From a bacterium (lineage in GTDB: Bacteria; CLD3; SB21), in contig JAIBAF010000040.1 in the NCBI GenBank assembly GCA_019695335.1, forward strand, positions 1 through 33,326: 33,326 bases of DNA. Reading direction: 5' to 3'. Shown here in pieces: positions 7,629 through 16,762 of the stretch. Within the stretch, counting starts at the first letter, position 1; each line of letters starts with the position of its first letter. The notes beneath the pieces were generated by a model, which had not been told where the DNA came from, did not search any database, and saw only the letters and a program-made list of their open reading frames with translations. A program made the position numbers and the translations under genes.

Positions 7629-8943
7629 AACGAAAACAGCCAGTATAGCTTCAAAAGATAAAATTATTAAAGTCGATTACCTTGCTCGCGTCGAAGGCGA
7701 AGGTTCGCTCTACGTCAAAGTGAAAGGCGGTAAGGTCAAAAACGTACAATTTAAAATATTCGAACCACCGCGTTTTTTTGAAGCCTTTCTGCGCGGACGT
7801 TTATATAAAGAAGCGCCGGATATTACGGCGCGCATTTGCGGAATTTGCCCGATCGCATACCAGATGAGTTCGTCTCAGGCGATGGAAAATGCTTTTGGCG
7901 TAAAAGTGAGTCCGGGTATCCGTGACTTGCGCCGGCTGATTTACTGCGGCGAATGGATCGAAAGCCATGTATTGCACGTGTATATGCTGCACGGACCGGA
8001 TTTCTTGGGATATGAAAGCGCGATTCATATGGCGAAAGATCATGGCGATTTGGTTCAAAAAGCGTTACGCATGAAAAAACTTGGTAATGAAATTATGGAA
8101 GTGGTCGGCGGGCGTGCCATACACCCGATCAATGTCGGCGTGGGTGGTTTTTATCGGGCCCCGTCGAAATCGGAATTGCAGGCATTGGTCGACGAATTGC
8201 AGTGGTGCCGTGAAGCAGCGATTGAAACGGTCCGTCTCGTTGCGGGATTTAATTTCCCGGAATTCGATATGGATTATGAATACGTAGCGTTATCGCATCC
8301 CGACGAATATGCCATTACGGAAGGAAGACTGATCTCGAATCGCGGATTGAATATTGACGTGAGCGAGTATGAACAATTTTTTGAGGAATCTCACGAAACC
8401 CACAGCCATGCCTTGCATTCAGCGATCAAAGGCCGCGGCGCCTACTTTGTCGGACCATTGGCGCGTTTTAATTTAAATTTCAATCAACTTCATGACGAAG
8501 AAAAAAAACTAGCCGAAGAAGTAAAATGTGTACCACCGATCAATAATCCTTTCAAAGGCATCGTCGTTCGAAGTCTTGAAACGCTTTATGCTGTCAATGA
8601 ATCGCTGCGGCTGATCGAGTCGTACGAACCGCCGGAACCGTCGATGATCGCAATCACGCCAAAAGCCGGGCGAGGACAAGGATGCACGGAAGCGCCGCGC
8701 GGAATATGTTGGCACCGATACACGCTCGATGACAAAGGATTGATTCAAGACGCCAAAATTGTTCCGCCGACGTCGCAGAATCAAAAACAAATTGAAAAAG
8801 ATCTGCATCAGTATGTCAGCCAATATATACATCTGCCGAAAGATCAATTGACATGGCAGTGCGAACAAGCGGTGCGCAATTACGACCCATGCATTTCCTG
8901 TGCGACGCATTTTCTCAAACTGGAGATTGATCGTGAAGAATGA
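7621..8943 (+). CDS. hydA: Group 3b [NiFe] hydrogenase large (alpha) catalytic subunit precursor
   Basis: A 440-residue subunit that holds the Ni-Fe(CN)2CO centre. The four Ni-binding cysteines are all visible: C73 and C76 in RICGICP and C424 and C427 in DPCISCATH. After H430 a ten-residue tail ([10 protein letters not shown]) remains, the peptide that the maturation protease removes after nickel insertion. I chose the ATG at 7621 because AAGGAG (7605-7610) lies ten bases upstream; it overlaps hydD by eight bases. The protease gene overlaps the last 11 bases. Family knowledge assigns reversible H2 oxidation with NAD(P) (and S0 reduction in some archaeal forms); direction in this organism is unknown. 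Confidence 0.94.
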   Translation: MSETKTASIASKDKIIKVDYLARVEGEGSLYVKVKGGKVKNVQFKIFEPPRFFEAFLRGRLYKEAPDITARICGICPIAYQMSSSQAMENAFGVKVSPGIRDLRRLIYCGEWIESHVLHVYMLHGPDFLGYESAIHMAKDHGDLVQKALRMKKLGNEIMEVVGGRAIHPINVGVGGFYRAPSKSELQALVDELQWCREAAIETVRLVAGFNFPEFDMDYEYVALSHPDEYAITEGRLISNRGLNIDVSEYEQFFEESHETHSHALHSAIKGRGAYFVGPLARFNLNFNQLHDEEKKLAEEVKCVPPINNPFKGIVVRSLETLYAVNESLRLIESYEPPEPSMIAITPKAGRGQGCTEAPRGICWHRYTLDDKGLIQDAKIVPPTSQNQKQIEKDLHQYVSQYIHLPKDQLTWQCEQAVRNYDPCISCATHFLKLEIDREE

Positions 8944-9427
8944 TGAGAAAATTCCGATTCTGGTGATAGGTATCGGCAATGAATTTCGAAGAGATGACAG
9001 CGTCGGATTAGTTATTGCGCGGAAAATTGCCGCCAAAAATATTCATGACGTTGCTGTGATCGAACACAGCGGTGAGGGGACGTCGTTGATGGAGGCGTGG
9101 AAACGGGCTGATGCCGTAATTTTGGTCGATGCCGTAGCTTCCGATGGAGAAGCCGGTACGCTACATCATTTTGAAGCACAGGGAGAGAACATCCCGACGA
9201 ATTTTTTTAATTATTCAACACATGCCTTCAGCGTTGCGGAAGCAGTGGAATTATCCCGCGCACTCGGCACACTTCCCGAAATTATACATGTCTATGGGAT
9301 CGAAGGCGAAGATTTTTCTTCCGGAACAGAATTATGCAATCCGGTCAAGGATAGATTGGATAAACTTATTGAAATGATTTTACAGGATATCACCGTTCTA
9401 ATGATACGCAATCATATCAGAGCGTAA
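8933..9427 (+). CDS. [NiFe] hydrogenase maturation protease (HyaD/HycI family)
   Basis: A 164-residue endopeptidase that cleaves the C-terminal tail of the large subunit once nickel is bound. The family fingerprint [13 protein letters not shown] is at 13-25, and the three nickel-sensing residues are present: E17 in GNE, D66 in LVDAV and H97 in STHAFS. I chose the GTG at 8933, with GGAG (8922-8925) seven bases upstream, over a longer frame that would run far into hydA; it overlaps hydA by 11 bases. It is the last gene of the operon. The general hypA-F factors needed for Ni-Fe assembly are not in the window. No terminator is seen after it. Confidence 0.9.
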   Translation: MKNDEKIPILVIGIGNEFRRDDSVGLVIARKIAAKNIHDVAVIEHSGEGTSLMEAWKRADAVILVDAVASDGEAGTLHHFEAQGENIPTNFFNYSTHAFSVAEAVELSRALGTLPEIIHVYGIEGEDFSSGTELCNPVKDRLDKLIEMILQDITVLMIRNHIRA

Positions 9428-9527
9428 TGCTGTACCCAATAATTGCCTTGCCTGCCTCTTGCACTACATAATAATCTTTTCTACTTTTTCAATCATTGAT
9501 TTCGACCTACGACAATTTGGAGAAAAA

Positions 9528-9607
9528 ATGTATCGTGTGATCGTCATTTTATTGTAATGAGTTGTACGATAGCGTCATGCACCCATAACAAAACGAAGGA
9601 GACCGGC
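9528..9607 (+). pseudogene. Frameshifted lipoprotein signal-peptide remnant upstream of the DUF4440-type gene
   Basis: An ATG at 9528 with GGAG close upstream starts MYRVIVILL and stops at TAA (9555-9557). In a second frame, starting at the overlapping ATG 9557, the sequence continues MSCTIASC-THNKTKETG directly into the next protein. Joining both by one extra base would give a normal type II signal peptide: Arg after two residues, a hydrophobic core, and lipobox IASC. The stop and the second ATG overlap (TAATG), so reinitiation is also possible. It may be a real one-base loss, an assembly error or a coupled leader. Confidence 0.5.
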
Positions 9608-10015
9608 ATGTCTGACAAGGAGGATCTTGAAGCCATTCGCCGTTTGCATGAGAAAGATATGGCGGCTTCAAAACAAGGCGATTATCAAACGTTACGATCC
9701 ATCATGTCGGACGATGCGGTTGTACTTCCGCCGGGAGGCAAAATGATTCGCGGTAAAGATATTCTGGATGCCAATTTCTCGAAAATGAAAGAATCGATGC
9801 AGACAATCGAAGTTTTGGACTATGTGCTGAATTTTGAAGAAGTGCAGATTATCGGGGACTATGCATTCGAATGGGGAACGATTAGCGGTTCTATGAAAAC
9901 AAAAAACAGCGATATCATGCATTCACGTTACAAAGTCATGCGTATTTTGCGAAAAGAAAACGGCGAGTGGAAAGTTTTCCGGACTATATGGAATGATGAA
10001 CCTTTAGAAAAATAA
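9608..10015 (+). CDS. SnoaL-like/DUF4440 NTF2-fold protein
   Basis: A 135-residue protein of the NTF2-like superfamily: an N-terminal helix (DLEAIRRLHEKDMAASKQGD), LRSIMSDDAVVLPPGG, a RGKDILDANF loop, and the final strands SRYKVMRILRKENGEWKVFRTIWND. This arrangement is characteristic of DUF4440/SnoaL proteins, which bind small ligands or act as ketosteroid-isomerase-like enzymes; no function can be assigned. The ATG at 9608 has AAGGAG (9596-9601) six bases upstream and would give a cytoplasmic protein. An open frame extends back to 9557 and carries a lipobox-like IASC, suggesting that the ancestral product was an exported lipoprotein. The gene ends four bases before the convergent MoaD-like gene. 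Confidence 0.8.
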   Translation: MSDKEDLEAIRRLHEKDMAASKQGDYQTLRSIMSDDAVVLPPGGKMIRGKDILDANFSKMKESMQTIEVLDYVLNFEEVQIIGDYAFEWGTISGSMKTKNSDIMHSRYKVMRILRKENGEWKVFRTIWNDEPLEK

Positions 10016-10019
10016 CAGA

Positions 10020-10277
10020 TCAGCCTCCGCTTAAAGCGCACACAATGTGAATGACGTCGTTTTTACCAAGTTGAACCTGAATATCCGAAACAGATTTTTC
10101 GTTGACAAAAAACTTAATGTGTTCGCGGATCCGGTCTTGCTCGTTAATAACTCTGAATCGTATGCCCGGGAATTGACGATCAAGATCCACCAATGCATCG
10201 GCCAGCGTCGTTCCTTGTATATCGGCTTCGTGCGATTGGGTGTATGAACGTAGCGGCGATGGGATATGAATTTTCAT
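10020..10277 (-). CDS. MoaD/ThiS-family ubiquitin-like sulfur-carrier protein
   Basis: This 85-residue protein has the beta-grasp pattern of small sulfur carriers: MKIHIPSPLRSYT, GTTLADALVDLDRQFPGIR, an acidic/basic middle (FFVNEKSVSDIQVQLGKND) and a terminal CALSGG. The C-terminal Gly-Gly is the site that is adenylated and thiocarboxylated by an E1-like enzyme. The start at 10277 begins just four bases after the BNR-repeat gene and fits family length; a longer open frame upstream runs into that gene and was rejected. No moaE, thiF/moeB or cysteine-synthase partner is nearby, so a role in molybdopterin synthesis is not supported by context. Confidence 0.85.
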   Translation of the reverse strand: MKIHIPSPLRSYTQSHEADIQGTTLADALVDLDRQFPGIRFRVINEQDRIREHIKFFVNEKSVSDIQVQLGKNDVIHIVCALSGG

Positions 10278-10281
10278 AAGT

Positions 10282-11439
10282 TCACTTTGCAATTTCAACT
10301 GAATAAATTTCCGGCAAGTGACGCGCAATACATTTCCATGCGCGGCCTTCGTTCGTTCCCGCCCAAATTTCACCATGCGTTGTTCCGAGATACAAATTAA
10401 TGCGGGGATTATCATCGGCTGTCATAGCCTGGCGTAAAACAGTCATCCACGCGTGTTTATTCGGAAATCCTTTGTCCAAACATTTCCATGTCTGACCACC
10501 GTTCGATGTTTGATATACGGCCGGTTTTCCGCCGGGACTGGTTCTCGGCCACACGTCCGTGCCGTCCATCGGGAAAACCCACGCGATGTTTGGATCACGG
10601 GGATGGATGACAATGGGGAAACCAATGTCGCCGATTTTCTCGGGCATATTTTTTCCAATGCGTTCCCAGCGGCCTTTCTCACGGCTCATACGGTAAATAC
10701 CGCAATGATTTTGTTGATACAGAATATCCGGAAATAACGGATGCAGAATTACGCAATGCGGGTCGTGCCCGTATTCGGGATTTTCAGCCGGAATAAAATC
10801 GGACGCGCAACCCTGATTGAGCGGTTTCCAATTTCTTCCACCGTCAAGGGTTTCGAACACACCGCCGCTCGAACATCCGATATACATATGCGCTGCATCA
10901 CGCGGATCGATCAGGATCGAATGCAATTTCGGTCCGTCCGGTGTACCGTCTTTTTCGCCGCCCGTCCATTGTTCAAGCATCGGATGGCGGTTGAATCCTT
11001 CGACGCCCTTCCAAGTCACGCCGTCATCCTCGCTGCAGAAAATTCCCTGCGGTGATGTGCCGGCGAACCAAACTCCCGGTTGAGATTCGTGTCCCGGAGT
11101 CAACCAAAAAACATGATCGACAGTGCGACCTTTTTCACCTTCCGGCGCTTTGGGAAATGACGGAGGCGTCGATGCTTCCTTCCATGTTTTACCGCCATCA
11201 AGAGAACGAAATACCGTAGGTCCCAGATGTCCTGTTTTACACGCCATCAAAAGCGTTTTGCTTCTCGGGTCCTTGATAAGATGGTGGACGACATGTCCTA
11301 GAAAGATCGGGTCGGAAAGTTTCCATGTCCGGCCGGCTGCATCGCTACGCAATAGAAATGCGCCTTTACGTGTTCCGATCAAAAGTGTTACAGATTTGGA
11401 TTTGATCGGCGATTTTTTGGATTTTTCTTTCTTTTTCAT
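10282..11439 (-). CDS. BNR/Asp-box repeat beta-propeller protein (sialidase-fold)
   Basis: A 385-residue protein with repeated Asp-box motifs: SLDGGKTW, SEDDGVTW, TLDGGRNW and TSNGGQTW, spaced as blades of a beta-propeller. It starts with a lysine-rich segment (MKKKEKSKKSPIKSKS) and TLLIGTRKGAFLL, with no signal peptide, so it is probably cytoplasmic. Many databases label this group exo-alpha-sialidase or glycosyl hydrolase, but the arginine triad of true sialidases is not evident and enzymatic activity should not be assumed. It is followed four bases later by the MoaD-like gene; this BNR-MoaD pairing recurs in other bacteria as far as I recall, pointing to a shared unknown function. Confidence 0.8.
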   Translation of the reverse strand: MKKKEKSKKSPIKSKSVTLLIGTRKGAFLLRSDAAGRTWKLSDPIFLGHVVHHLIKDPRSKTLLMACKTGHLGPTVFRSLDGGKTWKEASTPPSFPKAPEGEKGRTVDHVFWLTPGHESQPGVWFAGTSPQGIFCSEDDGVTWKGVEGFNRHPMLEQWTGGEKDGTPDGPKLHSILIDPRDAAHMYIGCSSGGVFETLDGGRNWKPLNQGCASDFIPAENPEYGHDPHCVILHPLFPDILYQQNHCGIYRMSREKGRWERIGKNMPEKIGDIGFPIVIHPRDPNIAWVFPMDGTDVWPRTSPGGKPAVYQTSNGGQTWKCLDKGFPNKHAWMTVLRQAMTADDNPRINLYLGTTHGEIWAGTNEGRAWKCIARHLPEIYSVEIAK

Positions 11440-11515
11440 AATGGATTAGGTTTGTGAATATGGTTAAGTAAGTCAAAAAAATATTAAACAATCAAATGAT
11501 CATAATTCATGTTAA

Positions 11516-13651
11516 TTAAAAATGGTACCCAATATTAAAATAGGTTAAGACGCTGTGTTCAGTACTATGCATGATTGTCCATTCGATGGGACCTAACAAA
11601 GTTTCGGCGCCGATAGTCAGCCCGCCTCCTTTAACATCATTATTTTTTGGAGTAAATCCCATCCATGTGTTAGCCGCGTTACCGACATTACCGCGAAGCA
11701 ACAAATACCGATGCGGATAAAATTCATATTGAAATCCGAATTGATACATTCGAAGATATTGGCCGGACCGTTCTCCGGGATCAAGTCCCAGAAAAATGTT
11801 GGCACCACCGAGTCTGTTCTGCATATTGATCGGAACATCGTTACCGTGCGTTCTCGACAATCGCCATCCCAAGATCATGGAAACTTTTGAAGTCATCGGC
11901 GCAAATATCATTCCGGCAGATTGATACGATGAAAACGAAGCAGGGCTGTAAATTTTTTTATCAGCCCACACCGCTACATTTTGAGTTTGAATCCCGTTCG
12001 TAGGAAAAACCGTTTTGTCGTACGTGTCGATGAGTAATTGCCCGACGAGTGCGTGAAAGTTTTTACTGCCCGGCAGCGCCACATTCAAATCATTTTTCTC
12101 CAAAACGGAGATTTGTTTACGAATTCCGACGGTGGCAAGAAAAACATTCGAAAAAATCGATCCCACCAAAACGTCGCCGCCCCATTGCCGGTAATCAATC
12201 TCGGAGAAATTGCCCGCCGGTTGATAAAACCGTAACGGAGATTCGAAATAGTCTGTTGAAATTCGTAAACCAATGCGGGGCGGAATATCGGTAATAACCG
12301 TATACGAAGCCACTGTTTGAAATTCGGTTCCAAGTTGAACGTCCGCTCGAAAAACGGAACCGCGCATCAATCGGTTACGCAGAGTCATGTTCAATAAAAT
12401 GGCGGCGTCGGATTCACTGTTGTACCGGAAGGAAAAACGTAAAAGGTCGGTTGTCGCTTCTACGGCTTTGATCACCAACATCGTACCTTGTTCACTGGGA
12501 ACAAGTTGGTATGCAACTCTTTCAAAAAAATTGGAAGCATACACGCGATTAATCGCCTGTTCCAGTGAGGCCGCCGTGACCCATGCCGGAGCGGTAATAC
12601 CCAACTGTGTTCGTAACATCCGTTTAGAGGCTAATTTCAAACCTTGTACTTTAACGCGATAAATAAAAATTGAATCGACATCCGTCTTGGCAATAGAACG
12701 CTGAGCGATTTGGCGGGAAATCGATTCGGCAATTCCTTTGAGGCGAGACCATTGCCGGCGGGCAGCCACCTCGCCGCTGTCAATAATAGCGCGTGCTTTG
12801 TCAAAGTCCGCTGCCGTATAACCGTTTAAGTTAGGTTGGATCAATACGTCGCAATAACCTTGTTGTTGTTTGTTCGAAGCGACAATTTGAAAACTGAGCG
12901 ATTGGTCCATCACATCGAGCAGGGAATTAATCGAATTTTTTGCACGAAGCTCTGAACCGACGTCAACGCCGATGACGATATCCGAGCCGAGCGCTTTGAC
13001 GTCTTCCGCAGGGAAGTTACGTGTGAGCAATCCGTCAACCAGTAAGCGCCCTTCGTACTGTACCGGCGTAAAGACGGTAGGAATTGCCATACTTGCCCGC
13101 AAGGCTTCAGGCAAATATCCGTGATCGATTGTCACGGCCGCGCCGGTTTCAATATCCGTGGCAACGCATACGAACGGAATCGGGAGCTCGTGGAAATTAC
13201 TGATATGATGTACGCCCCATGTCAGCTTTGAAATAAAATTTGATACTTTTTGTCCGGCGACGAGTCCTGAAGGCAGTTGAACTTTCCCGTTTTTAAAAAA
13301 AACAGAACCGATAAAACGGCCGTCTTCCAGTTTTTCTTCCATCGGCATATATCGACGTCCTACGTTATCGTCGAATAAGTCGTCCCAATCCGTCGAAATG
13401 ACCAGGCTGTCCAATTCGGCTGCGGTGTACCCGATCGAATACAACGCACCGGCAATCGAGCCCATGCTGGTGCCGGCTATATAATCAATCGGAATACCGG
13501 CCTCCTCCAGTACTTTAAAGACACCAATGTGAGCAAATCCTTTGGCGCCACCTCCACTTAAAGCCAAACCGATTTTCTCACGTCCGGTTTCCTGTGCTTC
13601 GATACCGCTAAATCCGAGCCATATAAGTATTAACAGACTTAGGATTCGCAT
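11516..13651 (-). CDS. Patatin-like phospholipase with POTRA and outer-membrane beta-barrel (PlpD-like, type Vd)
   Basis: A 711-residue exported protein. Residues 1-19 are a signal peptide ending near IEAQ. The patatin domain (25-about 310) has the oxyanion loop GGGAKG (33-38), nucleophile S62 in GTSMG and the dyad Asp D206 in VDG, so an active Ser-Asp lipase is predicted. A POTRA-like segment follows (about 325-395, IYRVKVQGLKLASKRMLRTQL), then a 16-strand-type barrel to the terminal YHF, with the C-terminal aromatic residue typical of outer-membrane proteins. This matches patatin/BamA-like fusions that hold or release a phospholipase at the cell surface. The Shine-Dalgarno is weak. It is transcribed as a single gene between larger gaps. 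Confidence 0.9.
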   Translation of the reverse strand: MRILSLLILIWLGFSGIEAQETGREKIGLALSGGGAKGFAHIGVFKVLEEAGIPIDYIAGTSMGSIAGALYSIGYTAAELDSLVISTDWDDLFDDNVGRRYMPMEEKLEDGRFIGSVFFKNGKVQLPSGLVAGQKVSNFISKLTWGVHHISNFHELPIPFVCVATDIETGAAVTIDHGYLPEALRASMAIPTVFTPVQYEGRLLVDGLLTRNFPAEDVKALGSDIVIGVDVGSELRAKNSINSLLDVMDQSLSFQIVASNKQQQGYCDVLIQPNLNGYTAADFDKARAIIDSGEVAARRQWSRLKGIAESISRQIAQRSIAKTDVDSIFIYRVKVQGLKLASKRMLRTQLGITAPAWVTAASLEQAINRVYASNFFERVAYQLVPSEQGTMLVIKAVEATTDLLRFSFRYNSESDAAILLNMTLRNRLMRGSVFRADVQLGTEFQTVASYTVITDIPPRIGLRISTDYFESPLRFYQPAGNFSEIDYRQWGGDVLVGSIFSNVFLATVGIRKQISVLEKNDLNVALPGSKNFHALVGQLLIDTYDKTVFPTNGIQTQNVAVWADKKIYSPASFSSYQSAGMIFAPMTSKVSMILGWRLSRTHGNDVPINMQNRLGGANIFLGLDPGERSGQYLRMYQFGFQYEFYPHRYLLLRGNVGNAANTWMGFTPKNNDVKGGGLTIGAETLLGPIEWTIMHSTEHSVLTYFNIGYHF

Positions 13652-13681
13652 AAATGATTCTTAATGCGATAAGAGGTTTTT

Positions 13682-13710
13682 TTGAAATTACAAACCGCCG
13701 AAAGTAAAGT
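13682..13710 (+). promoter_or_regulatory. Possible promoter of the oligopeptidase gene
   Basis: TTGAAA (13682-13687), 17 bases, TAAAGT (13705-13710). The -35 box matches five of six consensus bases and the -10 box four of six. It lies in the divergent gap between the patatin and oligopeptidase genes and would give a leader of about 30 bases to the first ATG. Confidence 0.3.
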
Positions 13711-13748
13711 AAAGAGTTAATTAATACTACTGATCCTCTCACTTCGAT

Positions 13749-15854
13749 ATGATTATGGAATTTAAATTTAATTCGGATTATACTGACTTAAACATTGGAA
13801 CCATACACAAGAAATTCATGAATTCTCCAAAAGCAATCGTGAAACCACACACTCTGATGTATCTTAACCAGCACTTTTCCGATCCTTATTATTGGCTTCG
13901 CGAGAAAGACAATCCGGATGTGATCCAATATCTGAAGGAAGAAAATGATTTTACCGAAGCCATGACGGCCCATACAAAAGTTTTGCAAGAAAACTTATAC
14001 AAGGAAATGATTGGGCGCATAAAGGAGACGGACGAATCGGTGCCGGTCAAAAAAGGCAATTTTTATTATTACCATCGTACGGAAAAAGGCAAACAGTACA
14101 AAATCTTTTGCCGCAAATCAGGATCGTTCGATGCTGCTGAGGAAATTTTACTGGATTTAAATGAATTAGCACAAGCGTACGATTATTTGCAGCTTGGCGT
14201 TTTTGAAATCAGTCCCGATCATACACTGCTGGCTTATTCTTTGGATACGGCAGGATCAGAAGAATATACACTTTACATCAAAAATTTGGACAACGGAAAG
14301 TTACTCGACGAAATCATTGAGCGTACGTACTACAGTTTACAATGGGCGAATGACAATCGTAATTTTTTTTATAATACGCTCGATGCGTCCAGCCGTCCGT
14401 ACCGTGTACATCGCCATCGACTCGGCACGGATCCGGCCAATGATCCTGTAATTTTTGAAGAGAAAGACGAGAGGTTTTTTGTTGATATCCAGAAATCGCG
14501 CAGCGAAAGTTTTTTATTTATCCAGATTGACAGCAAACGAACTTCAGAAGTGCGGTTTTTGCCGGCTGATTCGCCTGAAGATTCTTTTCAAATCATTCAT
14601 CCGCGTGAAGATGGCTTGGAATACAGTGTCGATCATTGGGGAGAATATTTTTTGATTCGTACCAATGACCGGGCGATCAATTTTAAATTGATGCAAACAC
14701 CCGTTATTTCACCGGGAAAAAAATTCTGGAAAGAAGTGCTTCCATATCGCGAGGATATTATGATCGAAGGTATCGATGCGTTCAGGAATTATTGGGTTAT
14801 TTACGAGAGGCAGGAAGGCATAAAACAAATCAGAATTATCAATACGGAAAACAATATTGATCATCGTATCGCTTTCCCGGAGCCAATTTATTATGTGTAC
14901 CCTTCCGCCAATGCTGAATTTGATACATCGGTGTTGCGTTTTAGTTACACATCATTGGTGACGCCGCTCAGTATTTTCGATTATGAAATGAATACCCGCG
15001 ATAGAATTTTGCAAAAACAAGATGACGTTAAAGATTACGATCCGAACTTGTATATATCGGAACGTATATGGGCCACAGCGGATGACGGGACCAAAATTCC
15101 CATCTCATTGGTTTATAAAAAAGGATTACAAAAAAACGGACAAAATCCGGCGTTATTGTACGGTTACGGCGCATATGGAATTACGATGGATCCAAGTTTC
15201 TCGTCGAACCGGATAAGTTTGCTGGATCGCGGATTTGTATTTGCCATTGCGCATATTCGAGGCGGAGAAGATTTGGGGAGACGATGGTATGAAGCGGGTA
15301 AATTACAATTCAAAAAAAATACATTTACGGATTTTATTGCATGCGCTGAACTGATGATTTCTGAAAAATTTACTTCACGAAACAGGCTAGCTATCATGGG
15401 TGGAAGTGCCGGAGGTTTGCTGATGGGAGCTGTTGTCAATATACGCCCTGAACTTTTTCATGCTGTGGTTGCCAAAGTTCCGTTTGTCGACGTAATGAAT
15501 ACCATGATGGATCCGAGCTTACCGTTGACGGTCACGGAATATGAAGAATGGGGTGATCCCAATATTCAGGAATCGTTTGAGTATATCCGTTCATATTCTC
15601 CCTATGACAATGTAAATCCTCAAAACTATCCCGCAATGCTTGTGACGGCCGGACTCAACGATCCCCGTGTATCGTATTGGGAACCAGCCAAGTGGGTTGC
15701 AAAGTTACGTGCTATGAAAACGGATGTGCGTGCTCTTTTGCTTAAAACAAATATGGGCGCCGGGCACGGCGGTGCTTCCGGTCGATACGATTATTTGAAA
15801 GAAATTGCATTCGACTATGCGTTTATTCTCGATCAGGTTGGAATTGGAGCGTAA
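13749..15854 (+). CDS. ptrB: Oligopeptidase B (prolyl oligopeptidase family S9A)
   Basis: A serine peptidase that cleaves short peptides after Arg/Lys. The N-terminal seven-bladed propeller begins at DPYYWLREKDNPDVIQYL. The alpha/beta-hydrolase half has the nucleophile in MGGSAGGLL (Ser553), Asp638 in LNDPRVSYWEPAKW and the catalytic His in GAGHGG. There is no signal peptide. The first ATG gives 701 residues; the ATG at 13818 gives 678 and places the Ser and Asp at 530 and 615, very close to E. coli PtrB (532, 617). The shorter form may therefore be correct. Neither start has a good Shine-Dalgarno. The gene ends 13 bases from the convergent AraC-type gene. Confidence 0.9.
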   Translation: MIMEFKFNSDYTDLNIGTIHKKFMNSPKAIVKPHTLMYLNQHFSDPYYWLREKDNPDVIQYLKEENDFTEAMTAHTKVLQENLYKEMIGRIKETDESVPVKKGNFYYYHRTEKGKQYKIFCRKSGSFDAAEEILLDLNELAQAYDYLQLGVFEISPDHTLLAYSLDTAGSEEYTLYIKNLDNGKLLDEIIERTYYSLQWANDNRNFFYNTLDASSRPYRVHRHRLGTDPANDPVIFEEKDERFFVDIQKSRSESFLFIQIDSKRTSEVRFLPADSPEDSFQIIHPREDGLEYSVDHWGEYFLIRTNDRAINFKLMQTPVISPGKKFWKEVLPYREDIMIEGIDAFRNYWVIYERQEGIKQIRIINTENNIDHRIAFPEPIYYVYPSANAEFDTSVLRFSYTSLVTPLSIFDYEMNTRDRILQKQDDVKDYDPNLYISERIWATADDGTKIPISLVYKKGLQKNGQNPALLYGYGAYGITMDPSFSSNRISLLDRGFVFAIAHIRGGEDLGRRWYEAGKLQFKKNTFTDFIACAELMISEKFTSRNRLAIMGGSAGGLLMGAVVNIRPELFHAVVAKVPFVDVMNTMMDPSLPLTVTEYEEWGDPNIQESFEYIRSYSPYDNVNPQNYPAMLVTAGLNDPRVSYWEPAKWVAKLRAMKTDVRALLLKTNMGAGHGGASGRYDYLKEIAFDYAFILDQVGIGA

Positions 15855-15867
15855 TTTTGTTTCTGAG

Positions 15868-16683
15868 CTAGGAGAGATATTGTCCGGGTGTAACGCCAGT
15901 GAGTCGTTTGAAAAAACGAGTAAAATGGCTTTGATCGGCAAAACCGGTTGAATGGGCTACAACTGCGATTGGCGTTCTTCGAATTAAAAGTCGCTTAGCA
16001 CGCTCAATACGTATATTGATAAGAAATTCGTAAGGTGGCAGCCCGGTTTCTTTTCTAAATGCACGAAGGAGATAAAAAGGGCTCAAGCCTGAAAGCGTTG
16101 CCAGTTCGTCTAAGGAAATGGTCTCAGTATAGTTATCGGCGATATAATCTTTGATTTTTTGAATGGAGTTTTTCTCTTTACCGATTGGCTTAGGGTCACA
16201 GGCTGTAGCAGAATATCGCCGAAGCAGTTGCAATAAAAACATCATCAGTAAAGTCTGGCGGCGCACCGGCGTACCATCCTCATCAAGTGAGCTCCAAAAT
16301 TTTTTGAATGTTTTTTCAAGGGCAGCATCTCTAATAACCGTTTTTGAAAATAGGGGAATTTCCTGAGAGTGAGATTGAAAATTTTTTTGAATGTCCGTCA
16401 TCATATCGACGGATGGATACATACTGCGATATTGCAATGCCGATGAGCCTGAAGCTGAGCCGGTATGTACTTCAAGAGGATTGATCAGAACAAAACTGCC
16501 GGCCGGAGCTTGATATATAGCATCTTTACAAAAAAATCGATCAATACCCGATTCCACCCATTCAATGACGTACGTATCATGCGAATGACGTGGAAATGTA
16601 TGCTGTACAAATCGCGCTCGCATACATTCGAGTGAATTTAAGTCCGAATAACGGCGAATATCTGCTTGGTCTGAAATGGTCAT
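15868..16683 (-). CDS. AraC-family transcriptional regulator with N-terminal cupin
   Basis: A 271-residue regulator. The N-terminal half is an AraC-type ligand-binding cupin (FPRHSHDTYVIEWVESG, then PAGSFVLINPLEVHTG). The C-terminal half (about 172-271) has the two helix-turn-helix motifs: ISLDELATLSGLSPFYLLRAF and the AraC signature region TPIAVVAHSTGFADQSHFTRFF followed by GVTPGQY. This form, with a short cupin, resembles exporter- or metabolite-responsive AraC regulators; the inducer is unknown. A palindrome TAAGCGCTTA lies at 16702-16711 upstream of its start. The PIG3-like oxidoreductase is upstream in the same direction with a 79-base gap and might be a co-regulated partner. Confidence 0.88.
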   Translation of the reverse strand: MTISDQADIRRYSDLNSLECMRARFVQHTFPRHSHDTYVIEWVESGIDRFFCKDAIYQAPAGSFVLINPLEVHTGSASGSSALQYRSMYPSVDMMTDIQKNFQSHSQEIPLFSKTVIRDAALEKTFKKFWSSLDEDGTPVRRQTLLMMFLLQLLRRYSATACDPKPIGKEKNSIQKIKDYIADNYTETISLDELATLSGLSPFYLLRAFRKETGLPPYEFLINIRIERAKRLLIRRTPIAVVAHSTGFADQSHFTRFFKRLTGVTPGQYLS

Positions 16684-16762
16684 AATTGTATTCTTTAAGG
16701 ATAAGCGCTTAGTTTTACGGCAACCTGTCTTCAGAGTTGCAATATTTTTGAAAAAAACAGAT

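Noticed and set aside
16702-16711. Palindrome TAAGCGCTTA before the AraC gene as an operator
   Set aside because: Ten bases only, with no second copy; AraC proteins usually bind direct repeats. Mentioned with the gene but not called.
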